NCBI GenBank assembly: GCA_946535695.1
Contig: CAMNDS010000062.1
Coordinates: forward strand, 1 to 5,788
Source: an uncultured Clostridia bacterium
Lineage (GTDB): Bacteria; Bacillota; Clostridia; Oscillospirales; Acutalibacteraceae
Length of the DNA: 5,788 bases
Direction of reading: 5' to 3'
Shown here: in pieces, positions 1 through 5,788 of the stretch
How positions within the stretch are numbered: position 1 is the first letter of the stretch
Layout of the letters: every line of letters begins with the position of its first letter
Translations under genes and position numbers: made by a program
Notes under the pieces: generated by a model
The model's input: only the letters and a program-made list of their open reading frames with translations
Database searches by the model: none
Told to the model about the DNA's origin: nothing

Positions 1-92
1 AAATGATTTTCTAAAAATGGCTTCATTGCTTCAAAAACTTCGGGCAATATCGCAGTTGTCGCAGCATTATCAACATAAATTATTTCATTCAA
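1..92 (-). CDS. Cysteine desulfurase (NifS/IscS-like), N-terminal fragment cut by the window edge
   Basis: Thirty codons are present, read as (M)NEIIYVDNAATTAILPEV followed by FEAMKPFLENHF. The stretch IYVDNAATT, a short helix and then P(F/Y)L..(H/N)F is the signature N-terminus of class V PLP-dependent cysteine desulfurases. These enzymes take sulfur from cysteine for Fe-S cluster assembly, thiamine or tRNA thiolation. The PLP lysine and the active-site cysteine lie outside the window, so the subtype (NifS, IscS or another) cannot be decided. The start is a TTG at 92-90, supported by GGAG at 101-98 with five bases between. No in-frame ATG precedes the conserved block, the frame is closed upstream by TAA at 110-108, and the nearby ATG at 88 reads straight into a stop. 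It begins 15 bases after the preceding gene and is probably cotranscribed with it. Confidence 0.85.
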   Translation of the reverse strand, partial: MNEIIYVDNAATTAILPEVFEAMKPFLENH

Positions 93-97
93 ATTAG

Positions 98-101
98 CTC
101 C
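98..101 (-). promoter_or_regulatory. Ribosome binding site GGAG for the TTG-started cysteine desulfurase
   Basis: GGAG lies five bases upstream of the TTG at 92-90. It decides the start, because the only nearby ATG (88-86) is in a frame that stops after two codons. Confidence 0.6.
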
Positions 102-107
102 AATAAA

Positions 108-899
108 TTATTTAGCTTTATTATAAATCCAAGTCCACTGGCACTCAACTGAGTTACAACAAACACTATAATTATTATTAGTTCCAGCAATAATAAGATT
201 CAAAGAAATAGGGATTTTATTCTTGTGATCATAAACTATAACGATGCACATATCACCGTCAAGCGTACTGAAGTAATTCAATTTCATTGCAGCATATCCC
301 TGATTGTCATAAACTGTATTTTCAACTTTGAAAAATTTTCTAAAAGTTTTCCAAGCATCTCTAATCCGATAAAGGTGAAAATCAGACTGTTTATCAAGTT
401 CACCAAACGATTTATTTTTAAATTTCAAAAACGGTATTATCCCCTTTGGTCCTAATTCTATACTATATTTTTTAGCATAAATCATGGTATGCATTCGATG
501 GCAACATAAATTATCAGCGTCACTTAATAAATTCCATTCTTTAAATTCTAGAAATTTATCTACCAAACACCTTAATTTTTCAGTTTCATTCTCTTTTCGC
601 TCTTCTAGTTTTTTTCTGTTTTTTTCAAACTCTTTATCTATACCACCAACGATGTGTTTTAAAATAGCATAAGTAGCTATACCAGTAACAAATAGACCAT
701 TCATAATAATCGATAACTTAAAAGCTGGATTATTATCCAGTTTATCTAAAAAACTCTGAGGACTCTTATTATTATTAACACCAACAGAATGAGAACCGTC
801 AGTATTTTTAGTAACAACATCAGATGCCGAAGCTTTGTTTTGACATGATAATAACAGCGATACAAAAACTGTTATTTTATTTCTTAGCTTTTTGTTCAT
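108..899 (-). CDS. Predicted membrane-anchored protein of unknown function, paralogue of the next gene upstream
   Basis: The product is 263 aa; I do not recognise the family. Residues 1-26 form an export signal: MNKKLRNK, a hydrophobic core, then either a signal peptidase I site (ASA before S26) or a lipobox-like LLSC with Cys19. A polar Asn/Ser-rich linker follows, then a membrane segment at about 61-86, a charged Glu/Lys-rich and probably helical stretch at about 88-118, and a C-terminal domain. That domain shares spaced motifs with the neighbour at 925-1651: EKL...EW, DF(x6)AW near 173-182, IxVxYxxKxKxP near 219-230, and a closing WxW. It contains six or more cysteines, including CC pairs at 132-133 and 247-248. 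The ATG at 899 is chosen over the longer open frame (to 980) because AGGAGG sits nine bases upstream and it restores the MNKK start seen in both neighbours. It lies 25 bases after the upstream gene. Confidence 0.85.
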   Translation of the reverse strand: MNKKLRNKITVFVSLLLSCQNKASASDVVTKNTDGSHSVGVNNNKSPQSFLDKLDNNPAFKLSIIMNGLFVTGIATYAILKHIVGGIDKEFEKNRKKLEERKENETEKLRCLVDKFLEFKEWNLLSDADNLCCHRMHTMIYAKKYSIELGPKGIIPFLKFKNKSFGELDKQSDFHLYRIRDAWKTFRKFFKVENTVYDNQGYAAMKLNYFSTLDGDMCIVIVYDHKNKIPISLNLIIAGTNNNYSVCCNSVECQWTWIYNKAK

Positions 900-908
900 A
901 ATATTTCC

Positions 909-914
909 CCTCCT
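909..914 (-). promoter_or_regulatory. Ribosome binding site AGGAGG, fixes the start at 899
   Basis: A full-consensus AGGAGG lies nine bases before the ATG at 899-897. It excludes the longer reading that would start at 980 inside the preceding gene. Confidence 0.8.
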
Positions 915-924
915 AAAAAAAATA

Positions 925-1651
925 TTAATTATTTGCAATATCTTTGTGTACAAAATACCAATGGGAATTAATATTATCATTAACGTTTTTGTTAAAAAAA
1001 TCCAATTCTAAAATAAGCGGTTTTTTAGATTTTACACCATATTCTACACGAATTCTTATACGATCTGTCACATTAAACTGTAAAATTTCACACCAAGCAC
1101 TCATACTTTTGACAATATAAAAATCACCAATATTTTTATTATTATTATAACTCTCAATCATTTTTTGGATATGATATCCTGCTTTGTTATTAATATCATC
1201 AATAGTGTCATCATTAATCTCAATACTTTTATTAAATAGATAATTCCTATAGCCAACAATATTACCGTCAACATAACCAGGGACTGGTTTAAAATTTTTT
1301 ACATCATCACGATTAATACATTTGCAAAAACATTCAGACTTTTTGTCAAGAATCCATTCCTGATTGATAAAATCACTCATTAATTTTTCTGCATCTTGCT
1401 TTTCTTTGCCTTCCAAAAATTTTATACCACCGTCTGGATTTTTATTTTCTTGATCATTATTCTTATTTTTCCAATATTTAACAAGTTCAACAACACTCCA
1501 GGCAACTCCACCGGCTAATAATACGGATGAAATCCCTATCGCTAAACCTTTGACGAGCTTTTTATTATCTGCTGCCCTCGAACTCTGCGGTGAACAAACT
1601 GATAACACCGCAAATAGAGCAGCTATTTTATTTTTGAATTTTTTTATTCAT
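925..1651 (-). CDS. Predicted membrane-anchored protein of unknown function, frameshifted near its 5' end
   Basis: The natural start is the ATG at 1651-1649, with AAGGAG eight bases upstream, but that frame reads MNKKIQK and stops. Removing one A from the A7 run at 1645-1639 joins it to the long frame and gives 241 aa starting MNKKFKNKIAALFAVLS, closely matching the N-termini of both neighbours. Without the correction, the only candidate start in the long frame is a GTG at 1608 with no ribosome binding site, giving 227 aa without the Lys-rich n-region. Reconstructed layout: signal-like segment 1-26, Gly-rich membrane segment about 35-57 ending VKYWKNKN, polar linker, and a domain at about 87-241 shared with the downstream gene (EKL..EW, DF(x6)AW, IxVxY, WxF). 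The long frame otherwise shows no decay. Recent inactivation, slippage-dependent expression and a sequence error remain possible. I do not recognise the domain family. Confidence 0.75.
1639..1645 (-). other. A7 homopolymer causing a +1 frameshift in the signal-peptide codons
   Basis: After ATG AAT the minus strand carries seven A's where six would keep the frame. In the phosphatase gene the same place is ATG AAC AAA AAA GTA, with six A's. The extra base leads to TAA eight codons into the gene. Confidence 0.8.
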
Positions 1652-1659
1652 AATACTTT

Positions 1660-1665
1660 CTCCTT
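1660..1665 (-). promoter_or_regulatory. Ribosome binding site AAGGAG for the frameshifted gene
   Basis: AAGGAG lies eight bases before the ATG at 1651. An intact binding site and start in front of a closed frame support a frameshift rather than a natural start at GTG 1608. Confidence 0.75.
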
Positions 1666-1680
1666 TTATTTTTAAAAAAT

Positions 1681-2634
1681 TCAAGATGAAATAATTCTTT
1701 TTTTGACTTTTTTAATCGTTTCATCACTGACACTACACTCATCTTTTAAAAATTTTTCCATGTCACCATAATGTTTAATTAAAAAATCGATAAATTTTTC
1801 AACAGCTTCTTTAGTAAATGGTTGTACTTCTGACTTACCATCATTATTATAACACTCAAGGAAATTTTTCACAATATCTTCTTTGCTAACACCTGCAAGA
1901 CTTAAAATTAACATTGATAAAATTCCAGTCCTATCCTTGCCATGATAGCAGTGAAATAGTATTTTACCATTCTCAGGGGTATTGGCAATAGTTTCGAATA
2001 TTTCTTTAATATTCTTTCGTACGTGCTTAAATTGAGAACCATTTGGTTCTGTAGGGTTAAAACAACCCAAAGCTTTTAAATAAATATTAAACATATGTAA
2101 CATATTTCCAAAACTTGAGTAACTTACAGGAATAGTTATATTTTTATAATTTACATCAGATTCACCACTAAATTTATCTGGTTCACGCTTTAATTCTTCG
2201 GGATATCTCAAATCTATAACAGTTTTTACTCCTAATTCTTTAAGCGCTGCCAAATCTTCCGGCGTTAATGCATCAGTATTGCCAGACCTTATAAAAGATT
2301 CACCATTGATAAATTTATTATTTTTACCTTTCATTTTCCAGCCCAAAAAACGTATGTTTTTAACACTGTTTAAATTTATTTCACCGGTCTCTTGGTCAAT
2401 ACTTGGCTTTGCTGGTTTTTTATTTTTTAAATATTTGGCAAGCGCGACTCCACCCCAGATGAGCAATGCGCCACTTAAAATTGTCACAGCACCTATTGCC
2501 AAGTCTTTGGTAAGTTGGCTATTAGACTGAGTTTTTGTTTGCAATTCATAGCTATCCATGGCCAAGCTTCTTGCTTGACCAATCGACAGCATTGCAGCTA
2601 AAACTGCTATTTTTCTTTTTACTTTTTTGTTCAT
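1681..2634 (-). CDS. Membrane-anchored tyrosine/dual-specificity phosphatase (HCxxGKDRT P-loop)
   Basis: The product is 317 aa. Residues about 92-265 match the Cys-based phosphatase family with the P-loop HCYHGKDRTG (228-237): nucleophile Cys229, phosphate-binding Arg235, followed by Thr236. The upstream signature is FIRSGNTDALTPEDLAALKE, then TVIDLR with Asp141 and Arg143. The Gly-Lys-Asp inside the loop is typical of the PF13350/COG2365 group, which includes Mycobacterium PtpB and Listeria LipA and acts on phosphotyrosine, phosphoserine or phosphoinositides; the substrate here is unknown. The N-terminus has a signal-like segment (1-25, possible cleavage after SLA) and a second membrane segment (about 45-66) ending AKYLKNKK. 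With two hydrophobic segments and the Lys-rich flank, the catalytic domain is predicted to be cytoplasmic, which is odd for a protein with an export signal. The ATG at 2634 follows AAGGTGG by six bases, and the gene lies 28 bases after secA. A secreted enzyme is the alternative. Confidence 0.9.
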   Translation of the reverse strand: MNKKVKRKIAVLAAMLSIGQARSLAMDSYELQTKTQSNSQLTKDLAIGAVTILSGALLIWGGVALAKYLKNKKPAKPSIDQETGEINLNSVKNIRFLGWKMKGKNNKFINGESFIRSGNTDALTPEDLAALKELGVKTVIDLRYPEELKREPDKFSGESDVNYKNITIPVSYSSFGNMLHMFNIYLKALGCFNPTEPNGSQFKHVRKNIKEIFETIANTPENGKILFHCYHGKDRTGILSMLILSLAGVSKEDIVKNFLECYNNDGKSEVQPFTKEAVEKFIDFLIKHYGDMEKFLKDECSVSDETIKKVKKRIISS

Positions 2635-2640
2635 AATTTA

Positions 2641-2647
2641 CCACCTT
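2641..2647 (-). promoter_or_regulatory. Ribosome binding site AAGGTGG for the phosphatase gene
   Basis: AAGGTGG, one mismatch from AAGGAGG, lies six bases before the ATG at 2634. It sits in the 28-base gap after the secA stop, where no terminator hairpin is visible. Confidence 0.65.
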
Positions 2648-2662
2648 ATAATTTTTATTTTT

Positions 2663-5341
2663 TCAACCGCCTATTATAGTACTATGATTTTCGGCAACTT
2701 TTTGATTGAATTGGTCCATAAATGACTCTACATTATCAAAATCATCTTCGAGGATATTTTCAGACATCTCATTATTTCTAAAAGATAATAATGATTTTAC
2801 AGTTTCTTCTTTAATATCATCAATCATAGCATCAAACATATCAAAACCTTCAACACGATAATCGATAATTGGATCCTTTTGCGCATATGCACGTAAACCT
2901 ATGCCACGCTTTAATTCTTCCATGGCGTCCATGTGATCCATCCAATGCTTGTCAACTATCTGCAAAAGAATACTGCGTTCTAATTTTTTTATTGATTCTT
3001 CAGTGTAATCATCGATTAAAAATCCAAATTTTTCTTCACATTTTTGAGTTATAAAATTTGAAATTGTATCTATAGTCTGATTTTTTAGCTCATCTTCGCT
3101 AAAAACCAAACTATCTTTATCAAGTGCCCAATTTAAATAATAATCGCGCAAGCCCTCAAGGTTCCATTTTTCTTTATTAGGCTCAAGTGCCAAATATCTT
3201 GCAACAACTTTTTTTACACTACTTTTTATCATACCTAAAATTTTCGAGTGAACATCTTCGCCATCCAAAACAGCATTTCTTTGGGAATAAATAATATCTC
3301 TTTGCTTACTCAAAACATCATCATATTGCAAAACACTTTTTCTTGAAGCAAAATTGCGCATTTCAATTTTTTTCTGAGCATTTTCGATAGAACGCGTAAG
3401 CATCTTGGCTTCTAACGGCGTATCCTCGTCTATGTTAAACCTTGACATAATTGCGGACATACGATCACCGCCGAAAATTCTTATCAAATCGTCTTCGAGC
3501 GATAAATAAAATCTACTTCTTCCAGGGTCACCCTGGCGTCCCGCACGACCCCTGAGCTGATTATCAATACGTCTTGATTCATGGCGCTCCGTACCGATTA
3601 TATATAATCCGCCAGCTTGGCGTACTTCTTCGGCATCCGACTTAATTTCTTCAGAAAATTTATCTAAAAATTCGCGATATTTTTGTCTGAGTTTAATGAT
3701 TTCTGGATCATCAGTTAAATCTACGTTAGTAGCTTCAATAACTTGCTCCGGAGAAAGTCCAACACGTTTGAGCTCAGCTTTTGCCATAAACTCTGGGTTA
3801 CCACCGAGCATAATATCGGTTCCACGCCCCGCCATATTTGTAGCTATAGTAATGGCGCCTTTTTTACCTGCCTGAGCTACAATTTCGGCTTCTTTCTCGT
3901 GATGTTTTGCATTTAAAACCTGATGTTTTAATCCCTCTTTAGTCAAAAGATGACTTAAAATTTCAGACTTATCTATAGCAGCGGTACCAATCAAGATTGG
4001 TTGTCCAGTTTTATGAGCTTCTTTGACCTCGTTTACGACAGCTCTAAATTTGCCGCGCTCGGTTTTATAAACTAAGTCAGATTCGTCTATACGCTTAACA
4101 GGTTTGTTCGGCGGGATTTCTACGATATCGAGCTTATAAATTTCTCTGAACTCGTCTTCCTCGGTAACAACCGTACCAGAAGTACCTGATAATTTATCGT
4201 AAAGCCTAAAATAATTCTGGAATGTAATGGATGCCAAAGTTTTAGATTCTTTTTGAATTTCTACGCCTTCCTTGGCTTCGATTGCTTGATGCAAGCCTTC
4301 ATTATAGCGTCGCCCCTGCATAATTCGTCCTGTAAATTCATCAACAATTAACACTTCTTTACCACGAACAACATAATCTATATCAGCAGTCATAACACCA
4401 TGTGCTTTTAAAGCTTGATTAATATGATGTTGTATAGTCAAATTTTCAGGGTCCATTAGGTTATTAAGATGAAAGTATTCTTCAGCTTTCTTAATACCTT
4501 CAGGAGTTAGAGTGGCGTTTTTGGCTTTTTCATCGACGACATAATCCGTATCTTTATAAAGCTCGTCGTTATCTTCTTTGGCATCAACTTCTTTGACTTT
4601 TGTCATTCTAAGACCTCTTACGAACCTATCGGCAACGGCATAAAGCTCGGTTGATTTATCACCTTCGCCCGAGATAATAAGCGGAGTTCTGGCTTCATCG
4701 ATTAAAATCGAGTCAACTTCGTCGACGATTGCAAAATAATGCCCGCGTTGAACTCTATCTTCTTTTCTTTGGACCATATTATCTCTTAAATAGTCAAATC
4801 CGAGTTCGTTATTGGTTGCATAAGTTATATCTTTTGCATAGGCTTTTCGTCTTTGGTCATTGCTCATATCATGCCCCACAAAGCCGGTTGTAAGCCCTAA
4901 AAACGAGTAAACTTTGCTCATTAAATCAGAGTCACGTTTTGCCAAATAATCATTTACGGTTACTACGTGAACACCTTTTCCGGTTAATGCATTAAGATAT
5001 GTCGGAAGAGTTAAAACAAGAGTTTTACCTTCACCTGTGCGCATTTCAGCAACTCGGCCTTGGTGCAGAACTATTCCTCCGATAATCTGAACCGGATAGT
5101 GCCTTTTACCAAGAGCGCGGTCGGCGGCTTCTCGGCAAGTAGCAAAAGCATCAGGCAAAATATTATCAAGAGTTTCGCCATTTTTTATCCTTTCTTTTAA
5201 AACATGGGTTTGCGCTTTAAGTTCTTCGTCCGCCATGTTCATGTATTGTTTTTCACGCGATAAAACAGCATCAACAATAGGCTGTATGCGTTTAAGTTCT
5301 CGTTTGCTGTAATTACCAAATAGTAACTTCATAAAGTTCAT
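2663..5341 (-). CDS. secA: Preprotein translocase ATPase SecA
   Basis: The product is 892 aa. SecA is the ATPase motor that pushes unfolded preproteins through the SecYEG channel. Visible motifs (numbered from ATG 5341): Walker A MRTGEGKT at 100-107, TVNDYLAKRD just after, Walker B region VDEVDS around 207-210 followed by DEARTPLIISG, VDEFTGR at 333-339, TNMAGRGTDI at 501-510, the second helicase block RIDNQLRGRAGRQGDPG ending near 607, the scaffold region with SVLQYDDV, and the two-helix finger DKHWMDHMDAMEELKRGIG with AYAQKDP near 820. All domains are present and in order. The C-terminus ends ...ENHSTIIGG and lacks the zinc-binding CxCx8C(H/C) tail found in many SecA proteins. The ATG at 5341 is preferred because GGGG of the binding site is eight bases upstream. 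GTG 5350 overlaps that site, and ATG 5332 (MKLLFGN) lies 17 bases from it. It heads the apparent operon. Confidence 0.98.
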   Translation of the reverse strand: MNFMKLLFGNYSKRELKRIQPIVDAVLSREKQYMNMADEELKAQTHVLKERIKNGETLDNILPDAFATCREAADRALGKRHYPVQIIGGIVLHQGRVAEMRTGEGKTLVLTLPTYLNALTGKGVHVVTVNDYLAKRDSDLMSKVYSFLGLTTGFVGHDMSNDQRRKAYAKDITYATNNELGFDYLRDNMVQRKEDRVQRGHYFAIVDEVDSILIDEARTPLIISGEGDKSTELYAVADRFVRGLRMTKVKEVDAKEDNDELYKDTDYVVDEKAKNATLTPEGIKKAEEYFHLNNLMDPENLTIQHHINQALKAHGVMTADIDYVVRGKEVLIVDEFTGRIMQGRRYNEGLHQAIEAKEGVEIQKESKTLASITFQNYFRLYDKLSGTSGTVVTEEDEFREIYKLDIVEIPPNKPVKRIDESDLVYKTERGKFRAVVNEVKEAHKTGQPILIGTAAIDKSEILSHLLTKEGLKHQVLNAKHHEKEAEIVAQAGKKGAITIATNMAGRGTDIMLGGNPEFMAKAELKRVGLSPEQVIEATNVDLTDDPEIIKLRQKYREFLDKFSEEIKSDAEEVRQAGGLYIIGTERHESRRIDNQLRGRAGRQGDPGRSRFYLSLEDDLIRIFGGDRMSAIMSRFNIDEDTPLEAKMLTRSIENAQKKIEMRNFASRKSVLQYDDVLSKQRDIIYSQRNAVLDGEDVHSKILGMIKSSVKKVVARYLALEPNKEKWNLEGLRDYYLNWALDKDSLVFSEDELKNQTIDTISNFITQKCEEKFGFLIDDYTEESIKKLERSILLQIVDKHWMDHMDAMEELKRGIGLRAYAQKDPIIDYRVEGFDMFDAMIDDIKEETVKSLLSFRNNEMSENILEDDFDNVESFMDQFNQKVAENHSTIIGG

Positions 5342-5345
5342 AAAT

Positions 5346-5353
5346 ATCACCCC
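5346..5353 (-). promoter_or_regulatory. Ribosome binding site GGGGTGAT of secA, decides the start
   Basis: GGGGTGAT resembles the extended consensus GGAGGTGAT and has its G block eight bases before ATG 5341. The in-frame GTG at 5350-5348 lies inside this site, so it is unlikely to be the start. Confidence 0.65.
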
Positions 5354-5366
5354 ACAGTTAGAATTT

Positions 5367-5400
5367 AAAATGATAAAAGCTTGAATAAGCTAATCATTTT
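5367..5400 (-). promoter_or_regulatory. Imperfect hairpin in the predicted secA 5' leader
   Basis: On the minus strand AAAATGAT (5400-5393) pairs with ATCATTTT (5374-5367), and AGCTT (5391-5387) pairs with AAGCT (5382-5378). The inner loop is T against TTT and the apical loop is four bases, giving 13 paired bases. It starts within a few bases of the predicted transcription start and ends 13 bases before the ribosome binding site. It may stabilise the 5' end or control secA. It lacks a long U-run and is AT-rich, so a strong terminator is unlikely. The symmetry could also be a DNA operator. Confidence 0.5.
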
Positions 5401-5402
5401 TA

Positions 5403-5411
5403 ATTATATCA
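5403..5411 (-). promoter_or_regulatory. Likely secA operon promoter, extended -10 TGATATAAT
   Basis: TATAAT at 5408-5403 is a perfect -10 box preceded by TGA, the extended -10 arrangement. The -35 region is weak: TTTATT at 5431-5426 with a 17-base spacer. The TTGTCA at about 5424-5419 is only ten bases away, too close to serve. The predicted start near 5396 would give a leader of about 55 bases carrying the hairpin and binding site. Confidence 0.6.
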
Positions 5412-5604
5412 CAAATAATGACAAAAATAAAGTCCTTATCTGAATAATTTTCATAATTTTTTTGTATATAGCAAAAATACGGTTTTTGATAAGAACCTGT
5501 AGAAAATCTCGAACAGATATAAATTGAGCGATAGTTTATTAAAGATATCGGAATAGATGTTAAAGTGTATTATAGCTATTTCAAATAAAAAATGATACAA
5601 ATAA
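5412..5604 (-). other. AT-rich stretch with no supported gene, between IS remnant and secA promoter
   Basis: No coding frame with a ribosome binding site or recognisable protein is present. The part next to the transposase stop may still belong to the insertion element: TATAGCTATTTC at 5571-5582 (plus strand) is a possible terminal inverted repeat for an IS630-type element, which targets TA. The partner end is outside the window, so this is only a suggestion. Confidence 0.45.
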
Positions 5605-5788
5605 TCACAAAAATTCAAAAGAGAAGAAATTAGAAATAAAAGCTTTAACAGAATCAAAATTATCTGAAAAACGTCTGAGGCAGTGTTTGAGATTGTCCCA
5701 GAGATGTTCAATGGAATAAATTAGGTGAGTAAGGAGTAAGCCAAAAGATTTTAAAATTGTAAAATTCAGATATTTTTTTAAGAGATTT
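5605..5788 (-). pseudogene. IS630-family transposase, C-terminal remnant with a frameshift
   Basis: Reading from the window edge, one frame gives KSLKKISEFYNFKIFWLTPY followed by SPNL. After 5716-5713 the next frame gives IEHLWDNLKHCLRRFSDNF and continues to a TGA at 5607-5605. Together they match the end of IS630-family DDE transposases, where (L)PPYSPxLNPIEHxW carries the last catalytic Glu; here that is the Glu of IEHLW. Four bases (TTCC) stand where six would encode Asn-Pro, a net loss of two bases, so the frame is broken exactly at the conserved motif. Most of the transposase would lie beyond the window. The copy is probably inactive unless made by recoding. It points toward secA and stops about 200 bases before the promoter. 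The IS630 assignment rests on the C-terminal motif only. Confidence 0.75.

Noticed and set aside
225..672. Two plus-strand open frames (225-455 and 484-672)
   Set aside because: They are antisense to the well-supported gene at 108-899, lack ribosome binding sites, and have Phe/Ser/Lys-rich products typical of shadow frames.
900..980. Longer N-terminus for the gene at 108-899, starting at 980
   Set aside because: It would overlap the preceding gene by 56 bases. AGGAGG lies correctly before ATG 899, and the MNKK start there matches the neighbours.
2279..3054. Plus-strand open frames at 2279-2530 and 2869-3054
   Set aside because: They are antisense to the phosphatase and secA respectively and show no recognisable protein or start signal.
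5348..5350. GTG start for secA
   Set aside because: The GTG sits inside the GGGGTGAT binding site. ATG 5341 has the right spacing.
5401..5424. TTGTCA as a -35 box paired with the TATAAT at 5408-5403
   Set aside because: Only ten bases separate them, far below the usual 16-18. The extended -10 is the better explanation.
5571..5576. TATAAT-like box (TATAAT on the minus strand) beside the transposase stop
   Set aside because: No -35 match at 16-18 bases and no gene follows. It is also within the possible IS end, so it is not called a promoter.
5451..5711. 86-codon minus-strand frame between the IS remnant and secA
   Set aside because: It overlaps the transposase remnant in another frame, has no ribosome binding site, and its Leu/Ile/Phe-rich product is what AT-rich DNA gives by chance.

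Overview
The window looks like part of the chromosome of a low-GC Gram-positive bacterium, most likely a clostridium of the Oscillospirales/Ruminococcaceae type. The evidence is the strongly Clostridia-like SecA sequence, the GGAGG-type ribosome binding sites, the AT-rich base composition and the Lys-rich membrane-targeting N-termini. The genus cannot be fixed from this sequence alone. All recognisable genes are on the minus strand, so transcription runs from high to low coordinates.

Layout, read in the direction of transcription. (1) 5788-5605: the C-terminal end of an IS630-family transposase, broken by a frameshift and cut by the window edge. (2) 5604-5412: AT-rich DNA with no gene. (3) About 5411-5342: a likely promoter with an extended -10 (TGATATAAT), an imperfect hairpin at the start of the predicted transcript, and the ribosome binding site of secA. 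(4) 5341-2663: secA, complete, but without the usual C-terminal zinc-binding tail. (5) 2634-1681: a membrane-anchored tyrosine/dual-specificity phosphatase with the P-loop HCYHGKDRTG. (6) 1651-925: a predicted membrane protein whose signal-peptide coding region is frameshifted by one extra A in an A7 run. (7) 899-108: a second predicted membrane protein, a divergent paralogue of (6). (8) 92-1: the first 30 codons of a cysteine desulfurase that starts with TTG and runs off the window.

The gaps from secA to the cysteine desulfurase are only 15-29 bases, each downstream gene has a ribosome binding site, and no terminator-like hairpin is visible in any gap. The five genes could therefore be one transcript. 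The unusual part is the three-gene block between two housekeeping genes (secA and the desulfurase). All three proteins start with MNKK, have a short export-signal-like hydrophobic segment, and then have a second Gly-rich or hydrophobic membrane segment with a Lys-rich flank. The C-terminal part then differs: a phosphatase in one, an unrecognised domain shared by the other two. This looks like a family of proteins that reuse one membrane-targeting module with exchangeable cargo. The function of the set is unknown.
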